Shown here: in pieces, positions 8,073-12,020 of the stretch
Position numbering within the stretch: the first letter of the stretch is position 1
How the letters are laid out: every line of letters starts with the position of its first letter
NCBI GenBank assembly: GCA_002429615.1
Contig: DJAN01000163.1
Coordinates: 1-12,020, forward strand
From: Lysobacteraceae bacterium UBA6001
GTDB lineage: Bacteria > Pseudomonadota > Gammaproteobacteria > Xanthomonadales > Xanthomonadaceae
DNA length: 12,020 nt
Direction of reading: 5' to 3'
Made by a program: the position numbers and the translations under genes
The notes under the pieces: generated by a model
What the model was told of the DNA's origin: nothing
The model's input: the letters and a program-made list of their open reading frames with translations, nothing else
The model's database searches: none

Positions 8073-8270
8073 TCAGGCGGCGGTGCGGTTGAACACCGTG
8101 CTGGCGTGGCCTTCGGTGACGGCGTAGGTGCCCAGCAGGCGCTCGTAGACCTCGTGGGTCAGCTGGTCGAACTCGCTGCCGCCGGTGTGGCCGCTGACCA
8201 CCAACTGGAACAAGCCTTCCAGCAGTGAGCTGTCCGGATCGCGATGCGACGGGGTGGTGTCGATGCTCAT
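8073..8270 (-). CDS. 65-residue protein of unknown function under a predicted sigma-54 promoter
   Basis: I do not recognise this protein. It starts at the ATG at 8270 and ends at the TGA at 8073. Its composition is soluble: an acidic, polar N-terminus (SIDTTPSHRDPDSS), then a likely helix (SLLEGLFQLVVSG), a glycine break (HTGG), a second likely helix (SEFDQLTHEVYERLLGTYAV), and a polar tail ending in NRTAA. There is no signal peptide, membrane segment or cysteine. It is judged real because an excellent Shine-Dalgarno (AAGGAG, 8280-8285) sits 9 nt before the ATG and a near-consensus sigma-54 promoter lies at the right distance upstream. It stands alone, convergent with the rhomboid gene and divergent from the acetyltransferase gene. 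Its size and regulation would suit a small regulator or adaptor, but that is only a guess. Confidence 0.8.
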   Translation of the reverse strand: MSIDTTPSHRDPDSSLLEGLFQLVVSGHTGGSEFDQLTHEVYERLLGTYAVTEGHASTVFNRTAA

Positions 8271-8279
8271 GACCTACCT

Positions 8280-8285
8280 CTCCTT
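8280..8285 (-). promoter_or_regulatory. Strong ribosome binding site of the 65-residue gene
   Basis: AAGGAG on the minus strand, 9 nt before the ATG at 8270. It is among the strongest Shine-Dalgarno matches in the window and fixes the start of the small gene. Confidence 0.8.
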
Positions 8286-8305
8286 CGGTGTCTGTGATGG
8301 AAGCC

Positions 8306-8321
8306 GCAATTCCCGTGCCAA
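8306..8321 (-). promoter_or_regulatory. Sigma-54 (RpoN) -24/-12 promoter
   Basis: The minus strand reads TTGGCACGGGAATTGC. The known sigma-54 consensus is YTGGCACGrNNNTTGCW: every fixed position matches, with exactly 10 nt between the GG and GC dinucleotides, and only the last W is a mismatch (G). Transcription would begin near 8295, giving a leader of about 25 nt that contains the Shine-Dalgarno and ends at the ATG at 8270. The coincidence of promoter, leader length and ribosome site makes a chance match unlikely. Confidence 0.82.
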
Positions 8322-8382
8322 CCCTTTCGGGGCCTCCGCAGGTCATATCGGCCGCCCTGGCGGCGACTTGAGGGCCGAAAGT

Positions 8383-8395
8383 GACGCGATGCGTC
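8383..8395. promoter_or_regulatory. Inverted repeat, candidate activator site for the sigma-54 promoter
   Basis: GACGC-GAT-GCGTC is a perfect 5-bp inverted repeat centred about 94 nt upstream of the predicted sigma-54 start site, within the range where bacterial enhancer-binding proteins bind. A related GATCGCGTCC lies about 35 nt further upstream. It matches no activator site I know, and short GC-rich palindromes also occur by chance in such DNA. Confidence 0.35.
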
Positions 8396-8471
8396 CGCTT
8401 CGCGCCTTTGGCTTCACGGCGGGATCGCGTCCGGCTGCAGACAATGCCGCCCGATACCAGGGGGACAGTGC

Positions 8472-8759
8472 ATGAACGAAACAGCCGGGCCGGCCGTCCA
8501 CCACGACGAGGCGGCGCAGCGGTTCGTGGTCGATCTCGACGGCCACCAGGGCGTATTGGAATACACGCTGGCGCAGGGGGTGATGCGCCTGGTCCATACC
8601 GGCGTGCCGGCGGCGATCGGTGGGCGCGGCGTGGCCGCGAATCTTGTCCGGAATGCGCTGGATTTCGCCCGTGCCCGGGGCTACAAGGTTCGCCCGGACT
8701 GTTCCTATGCCGAGGCGTGGATGCAGCGGCACCCGGAACAGCAGGATCTGCTGGCCTGA
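8472..8759 (+). CDS. Small GNAT-type N-acetyltransferase (YjdJ/COG2388-like)
   Basis: This 95-residue protein matches the short GNAT family in which almost the whole chain is the acetyl-CoA-binding core. LEYTLAQGVMRLVHTGVP (29-46) forms the central strands, GGRGVAANLV (50-59) is the acetyl-CoA pyrophosphate loop, and the ending YKVRPDCSYAEAWMQRHPE is typical, including the conserved Cys77 and the RHPE tail. Members are thought to bind or transfer acetyl groups, but substrates are mostly unknown. The ATG at 8472 has a purine-rich AGGGGGAC just upstream. It leads a rightward run with the lipoprotein gene (36 nt gap) and cfa, and is divergent from the sigma-54-controlled small gene. No clear sigma-70 promoter is visible in front of it. 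Confidence 0.87.
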   Translation: MNETAGPAVHHDEAAQRFVVDLDGHQGVLEYTLAQGVMRLVHTGVPAAIGGRGVAANLVRNALDFARARGYKVRPDCSYAEAWMQRHPEQQDLLA

Positions 8760-8795
8760 AGCGAGCGGGTTTTCATGGCATTGAAGGAGTCGAGG

Positions 8796-9656
8796 ATGAA
8801 GCGGTTTGGTGCAGCAAGTGGGGCGGGGCGGTGGATGGGCATGGCGGTGCTGGTGACGGTGCTGGCGGCCTGCCAGCGCGAACCGGCCACCCCGGCGGCG
8901 GCGGACAAGGCCGCGCCGCCGGTGATCGACAACAGCCCTGCCGCGGCGCCCGCCGCCGCGGACCCGGCCGCCGGTCCGCTCAAGGACGTGATCGAACACG
9001 ATCCGCGCTACGTGGTCGGCATCAGCTATCCGCCGGGCCTGGAGCGCTACCCCGGGCTGGCCGATGCGGTGCGCCAGTATGGTGACGCCGCGCGCGCCGA
9101 ACTGATGCAGGCGGTGGAGGGGCTGGGCAACGACAAGCCCAGCGCGCCCTACGAACTGTCGCTGGCGTTCCAGCAGGTGCTGGACACCCCGGCGGTGGTG
9201 GCGGTCGCCGCCGATGGCGGGCGCTATACCGGTGGCGCGCATGGCGAGCCGCTGGTCGCCCGGTTCGTCTGGCTGCCGGGCCGCAACGAGCTGTTGACCG
9301 CGCAGAAGCTGATTCCGGATCCGGCGGGCTGGGGCACGGTCGGCCAGTACGTGGCCGCGCGCCTGCACGACGCCGCGCAGCAGCGCGCCGTCGCCGACAA
9401 GCTGGCGCCGCCCGATGTCGAGGCGGTGCTGAAGAGTGCCGACAAGATGATCGGCGAGGGCACCGCCGCCGACCCGGCCAACTTCGAGCAGTTCGTGCCG
9501 ATCCTGGATGGCGCCGGCAAGATCGCCGCGTTGCGGTTCGTGTTCCCGCCCTACCAGGTGGGTCCATACTCCGACGGCACGCAGAGCGCGGACGTCCCCG
9601 CGGAGGTGCTGCGTCCGCTGGTCGCGCCTGAATATACGGGGCTGTTCGCCCCCTGA
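8796..9656 (+). CDS. DUF3298/DUF4163-type lipoprotein
   Basis: This 286-residue protein begins with a lipoprotein signal peptide: basic MKRFGAASGAGR, a hydrophobic stretch, and the lipobox LAAC with Cys26 as the lipidation site. An alanine/proline-rich linker (about 28-62) follows. The folded part shows the RsiV/PdaC-like hallmarks: YTGGAHG (144-150) in the DUF4163 region and FPPYQVGPYSDG (250-261) in the DUF3298 region. Relatives are envelope proteins; RsiV binds lysozyme and PdaC deacetylates peptidoglycan through a separate domain that is absent here, so the role is open. Asp at lipoprotein position +2 is absent (Gln), so an outer membrane location is likely. The start is at 8796 because AAGGAG (8784-8789) precedes it by 6 nt; the in-frame ATG at 8775 has no such site. 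The cfa gene follows after 15 nt. Confidence 0.88.
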   Translation: MKRFGAASGAGRWMGMAVLVTVLAACQREPATPAAADKAAPPVIDNSPAAAPAAADPAAGPLKDVIEHDPRYVVGISYPPGLERYPGLADAVRQYGDAARAELMQAVEGLGNDKPSAPYELSLAFQQVLDTPAVVAVAADGGRYTGGAHGEPLVARFVWLPGRNELLTAQKLIPDPAGWGTVGQYVAARLHDAAQQRAVADKLAPPDVEAVLKSADKMIGEGTAADPANFEQFVPILDGAGKIAALRFVFPPYQVGPYSDGTQSADVPAEVLRPLVAPEYTGLFAP

Positions 9657-9671
9657 GCCGGAGAGCCCGCC

Positions 9672-10790
9672 ATGCCCGAGCGCCTGCGTAATCGTGTCGA
9701 GTCGCTGCTCGCCGAAGCGGGTGTCGAGGTAGGCGGGCGACGGCCACAGGACATCCAGGTGCATGACCCGCACTGGTACGCGCGGGTGCTCGCCCAGGGT
9801 TCGCTCGGCCTGGGCGAGAGCTACATGGACGGCAGTTGGGACGCCAACGCGCTGGATGTGTTCCTGCTGCACCTGATGCGCGCGCGGCTGGACGAGCGCG
9901 TGCATGGCTGGGGCGAGATCGGCGACGCGCTGCGCGCGCGGCTGTTCAACCTGCAGGCGGGCAGCGGCAGCTACGAGGTGGGCCGGCGCCATTACGACCT
10001 CGGCAACGACCTGTACCAGGCCATGCTGGGTCGCCGGCTGGTCTACAGCTGCGGTTACTGGGCGCAGGCGCGGGACCTGGACGCCGCGCAGGAAGCCAAG
10101 CTCGACCTGATCTGCCGCAAGCTCGGCCTGCGTGCCGGCCAGCACGTGCTGGACATCGGCTGCGGCTGGGGCGAGGCGTTGAAGTTCGCGGCCGAGCGCT
10201 ATGGCGTCAGTGGCGTGGGCATCACCATCTCCGCCGAGCAGGCGGTGTTTGCGCGCCAGCTGTGCGCCGGGCTGCCGATCGAGATCCGCCTGCAGGACTA
10301 TCGCGAACTGGACGAGCGCTTCGATGCGGTGTTCTCGGTGGGCATGTTCGAGCATGTCGGCGACAAGAACTATCCGGCCTATTTCGAGATGGCGCGGCGC
10401 TGTCTGCGTCCGGAGGGGCTGTTCCTGCTGCATACCATCGGCGCCAATGTGAGCCGGCACCGCACCGATCCGTGGATCGCGCGCTACATCTTCCCGAACT
10501 CGATGCTGCCTTCGGCGCGGCAGATCGCCGAGGCCAGCGAGGGGCTGTTCGTGATGGAGGACTGGCACAACTTCGGCGCCGACTACGACCTGACGCTGCA
10601 GGCGTGGCGGGCGAACGTGGAGGCGGCGTGGGAAGGCCTGGACGCGCAGCGCTACGACGAGCGCTTCCGGCGCATGTGGCGTTTCTACCTGGCGGCCTCG
10701 ATGGCCAGCTTCCGCTGCCGGCACGCGCAGCTGTGGCAGCTCGTGCTGTCGCCGGAGGGCGTGCCGGGCGGTTACCGGGCACCGCGCTAG
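9672..10790 (+). CDS. cfa: Cyclopropane-fatty-acyl-phospholipid synthase
   Basis: This 372-residue enzyme transfers a methylene group from S-adenosylmethionine to cis double bonds of membrane phospholipid acyl chains. Its length and sequence closely follow E. coli Cfa (382 residues) from memory. Shared stretches include GSLGLGESYMDG (43-54), HYDLGND (107-113), the SAM site VLDIGCGWG (159-167), GITISAEQ (183-190), VGMFEHVG (223-230), and EDWHNFGADYD (296-306). The bicarbonate/active-site residues known in E. coli are present as Cys127 (YSCGYW), Glu227, His254 (LLHTIG) and Tyr305. GGAG (9660-9663) is the ribosome site, 8 nt before the ATG. It is the last gene of the acetyltransferase-lipoprotein-cfa run. 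Cyclopropanation usually protects membranes under acid, desiccation or stationary-phase stress. No separate promoter is evident in the 15-nt gap. Confidence 0.97.
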   Translation: MPERLRNRVESLLAEAGVEVGGRRPQDIQVHDPHWYARVLAQGSLGLGESYMDGSWDANALDVFLLHLMRARLDERVHGWGEIGDALRARLFNLQAGSGSYEVGRRHYDLGNDLYQAMLGRRLVYSCGYWAQARDLDAAQEAKLDLICRKLGLRAGQHVLDIGCGWGEALKFAAERYGVSGVGITISAEQAVFARQLCAGLPIEIRLQDYRELDERFDAVFSVGMFEHVGDKNYPAYFEMARRCLRPEGLFLLHTIGANVSRHRTDPWIARYIFPNSMLPSARQIAEASEGLFVMEDWHNFGADYDLTLQAWRANVEAAWEGLDAQRYDERFRRMWRFYLAASMASFRCRHAQLWQLVLSPEGVPGGYRAPR

Positions 10791-10809
10791 CGCCTGGCTC
10801 GGCACACCC

Positions 10810-10921
10810 CCGGTGGGGTACCGCCAATAGGGCATTGCCGATGAGGCGCCGCCAATGGGGCACCGCCAATGGGGCACCACCAATGGGGCACCACCAATGG
10901 GGCATCGCCGATGGCCACCAC
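10810..10921. repeat. 14-bp tandem repeat array, eight copies
   Basis: Eight head-to-tail units of exactly 14 bp with consensus CCAATGGGGCACCG run without interruption. Units 4 to 7 (10852-10907) differ only in the last three bases; the outer units (CCGGTGGGGTACCG, CCAATAGGGCATTG, CCGATGAGGCGCCG, and a final CCGATGGCCACCAC) are more degenerate. This pattern suggests expansion from the centre. The period is not a multiple of three and no gene covers it, so it is a noncoding minisatellite whose copy number may vary between strains. Confidence 0.93.
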
Positions 10922-10924
10922 CCC

Positions 10925-10950
10925 TGTAGGAGCGGCTTCAGCCGCGACCG
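10925..10950 (+). repeat. REP-like palindrome, forward copy
   Basis: TGTAGGAGCGGCTTCAGCC begins the element. GCGGC (10932-10936) and GCCGC (10941-10945) form a perfect stem around TTCA. The head matches the REP family of Stenotrophomonas and Pseudomonas, whose copies are usually mobilised by RAYT-type transposases. It faces the reverse copy about 40 nt further on. Confidence 0.8.
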
Positions 10951-10990
10951 TGGCCGATCGGTGCCAGGGCAGCCACCCGCGCCCTGAACC

Positions 10991-11016
10991 TATCAGCGCC
11001 GAACCCCCTCCCACAA
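10991..11016 (-). repeat. REP-like element, reverse degenerate copy
   Basis: On the minus strand it reads TTGTGGGAGGGGGTTCGGCG, a diverged form of the same REP head. Together with the forward copy at 10925 it makes an inverted pair (BIME-like) that could fold into a larger cruciform in RNA or DNA. Its own hairpin is poorly preserved. Confidence 0.6.
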
Positions 11017-11047
11017 AAGACAGCGTTCCATCCCCGGAACGACTTCA

Positions 11048-11080
11048 TTCACAAGAATATAGTTCAGAAGTGTAATATAT
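11048..11080 (+). promoter_or_regulatory. Probable marR promoter with overlapping operator palindrome
   Basis: TTCACA (11048-11053) and TGTAAT (11071-11076), 17 nt apart, form a plausible -35/-10 pair in an AT-rich island. Overlapping it, 11057-11080 is a 24-bp imperfect palindrome: ATATAGTTCAGA on the left against ATATATTACACT read from the right, with 8 of 12 positions matching. The size and the overlap with the -10 fit a MarR dimer site that shuts off its own operon. Autoregulation is inferred. Confidence 0.6.
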
Positions 11081-11106
11081 GGGTCTGGCCTAAACCCCAT
11101 GCCTCC

Positions 11107-11601
11107 ATGAGCAGCTTCGAACCCGTCGAACGGCGCCTGGCCGTCACCTGTGAGCGCTATCCCGCGTTTCCGCGCGAGCCGGCGGTGCTGGTGCGGCTGA
11201 TCAAGCATCTCTACAAGCGCATCCACGCCAACGCCAACAGCCTGCTCAAGCCCTACGGGATCACCCATCCCGAGTACGACGTGCTGATGATGATGTACGG
11301 CACGCCCGAGCAGTCGCTGACCCCGACCCAGGTGGCCGAGGCCGCCGGCGAGAAGTCCGCCAACGTCACCCGCCTGACCGACCAGCTCTGCGAGAAGGGG
11401 CTGATCAGCCGCGCCAGCCACGAAGAGGACCGGCGCAAGGTCACCCTGCGCCTGGAACCGGAAGGCATCGCGTTGATCGAACGCATGCTGCCGGATATCT
11501 GCGTGCTGCTCGAAGACGAAGTCGGCGGGCTCGGCGAGAGCGAACAGCTGCGGCTGGAAAAGCTGTTGAAGAAGATGCTCGAAAGCATGGAAAGCCTGTA
11601 A
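11107..11601 (+). CDS. MarR family transcriptional regulator, EmrR-like
   Basis: This 164-residue protein has the MarR winged helix fold. The N-terminal part (FEPVERRLAVTCERYPAFP, LVRLIKHLYKRI) resembles E. coli EmrR/MprA. LTPTQVAEAAGEKSANVTRLTDQL (71-94) is the helix-turn-helix with recognition helix, and EEDRRKVTLRL (106-116) is the wing with the conserved DRR; C-terminal helices (about 121-163) should dimerise. MarR proteins usually repress efflux genes until a phenolic or drug ligand binds. The following gene, 24 nt on, starts a FUSC-type efflux protein, so this is probably its local regulator. The start at 11107 has no strong ribosome site. An ATG-CCT-CCA-TGA mini-frame (11099-11110) overlaps the start codon. 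Cys15, Cys95 and Cys132 are present, but redox sensing cannot be claimed. Confidence 0.93.
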   Translation: MSSFEPVERRLAVTCERYPAFPREPAVLVRLIKHLYKRIHANANSLLKPYGITHPEYDVLMMMYGTPEQSLTPTQVAEAAGEKSANVTRLTDQLCEKGLISRASHEEDRRKVTLRLEPEGIALIERMLPDICVLLEDEVGGLGESEQLRLEKLLKKMLESMESL

Positions 11602-11625
11602 CACCTCCTCCCCAGGCAAGACGCG

Positions 11626-12020
11626 ATGTCCTCCGTTCCCCTTCCATCCGCCGCCCCGCGGCGTGCGGCGCTGTTGCAGTTCCTCCGCGAGGAGGGCGAC
11701 GCCTGGCTGTTCATCGCGCGCACGGTGCTGTCGTACTTCATCGCGCTGTGGCTGGCGATGCGCCTGCAGCTGCCGTCGCCCAACACCGCGGCGATGACCA
11801 CCATCATCGTCATGCACCGCCAGTCCGGCATGGTGTTGGCCAAGAGCTTCTACCGCGTGTTCGGCACCTTGGCCGGCGCCGCCGCCGCGCTGGTCATCGT
11901 CGGTGCGTTCCCACAGCAGCGCGTGCTGTTCCTCGGCGCGATGGCGCTGTGGATCGGCCTGTGCGCCGGCGGCGCCACGCTGTATCGCAACTTCAAGTCC
12001 TACGCCTTCGTGCTGGCCGG
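11626..12020 (+). CDS. FUSC family (AaeB-like) efflux protein, N-terminal part
   Basis: The ATG at 11626 opens a frame that runs off the window; 131 full codons are visible. A short cytoplasmic N-terminus with FLREEGDAWLFIARTVLSYF (19-38) leads into hydrophobic segments at about 29-47, 77-95 and 99-117. The sequence LQLPSPNTAAMTTIIVMHRQSG (47-68) and the later TLYRNFKSYAFVLAG are typical of the fusaric acid resistance / AaeB permease family, which exports aromatic carboxylic acids and related toxic compounds across the inner membrane. It lies 24 nt after the marR stop, almost surely in one operon. In relatives, DUF1656 and HlyD-type adaptor genes usually follow; they would lie beyond this window. 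Confidence 0.9.
   Translation, partial: MSSVPLPSAAPRRAALLQFLREEGDAWLFIARTVLSYFIALWLAMRLQLPSPNTAAMTTIIVMHRQSGMVLAKSFYRVFGTLAGAAAALVIVGAFPQQRVLFLGAMALWIGLCAGGATLYRNFKSYAFVLA

Larger units (their letters stand above)
10791..11106. other. Noncoding interval between cfa and marR
   Basis: These 316 nt contain no credible gene. They hold in order a 14-bp tandem repeat array, a facing pair of REP-like elements, and an AT-rich promoter/operator just before marR. No classical hairpin-plus-T-tract terminator follows cfa, so the REP structures may help end or stabilise that transcript. The AT-rich marR promoter stands out sharply from its GC-rich surroundings. Confidence 0.75.

Noticed and set aside
8351..8364. 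GCCGCCCTGGCGGC hairpin upstream of the small gene
   Set aside because: A short GC-only stem of this kind is common by chance in such DNA, and it is neither followed by a T-tract nor placed at a known type of site.
8775..8795. Upstream ATG at 8775 as the lipoprotein start
   Set aside because: It would add MALKESR, has no Shine-Dalgarno, and the AAGGAG inside this stretch is ideally placed for the ATG at 8796.
8343..10883. An 846-codon open frame on the minus strand, the second longest in the window
   Set aside because: It runs antisense through the acetyltransferase, lipoprotein and cfa genes, all of which have clear family motifs, and its translation is arginine/histidine/glutamine-rich low-complexity sequence with no domain. 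Long antisense frames are expected in GC-rich DNA.
10810..10921. Tandem repeats as a CRISPR array
   Set aside because: The units are only 14 bp and directly adjacent without unique spacers, and there are no cas genes nearby.
10787..11014. A minus-strand frame with a 14-residue periodic peptide
   Set aside because: The periodicity simply reflects translation of the 14-bp DNA repeat over three units. There is no ribosome site or family match, and the frame spans a REP element.

Overview
The window is about 12 kb of GC-rich chromosomal DNA, compact and almost fully coding. It most likely comes from the Xanthomonadaceae (Stenotrophomonas, Pseudoxanthomonas, Xanthomonas or a relative). That inference rests on the strong GC bias, several secreted hydrolases, and REP-like palindromes of the 'TGTAGGAGCGGCTTCAGCCGCGA' type that are common in Stenotrophomonas and Pseudomonas. 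No rRNA, tRNA, CRISPR array, transposase or phage gene is visible.

Left block (1-5674, minus strand): three genes for exported proteins, probably one transcript read leftward. They are an M14 zinc carboxypeptidase, a 1007-residue fusion of an endonuclease/exonuclease/phosphatase (EEP) domain with a family-3 glycoside hydrolase, and a second EEP-like protein cut off by the window edge. The second EEP protein resembles the EEP half of the fusion but has lost several catalytic residues, so it looks like a pseudoenzyme.

Middle block (5824-8016, plus strand): read divergently from the M14 gene, a POT-family proton/peptide symporter is followed 15 nt later by a rhomboid intramembrane serine protease. 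A secreted carboxypeptidase facing a peptide importer fits extracellular peptide scavenging.

Small-gene block (8073-8471): a 65-residue protein of unknown function is read leftward. It has a strong ribosome binding site and, 25-40 nt further upstream, a near-perfect sigma-54 (RpoN) -24/-12 promoter. A short perfect inverted repeat sits where an enhancer-binding protein would bind. This is the best candidate for something undescribed in the window.

Right blocks: a plus-strand run of a small GNAT-type acetyltransferase, a DUF3298-type lipoprotein and cyclopropane-fatty-acid synthase (cfa). It is followed by a noncoding stretch with eight copies of a 14-bp tandem repeat and a facing pair of REP-like elements. 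The window ends with an EmrR-like MarR regulator and the start of a FUSC-family (AaeB-like) efflux protein. An AT-rich imperfect palindrome overlaps the probable marR promoter and suggests autoregulation.
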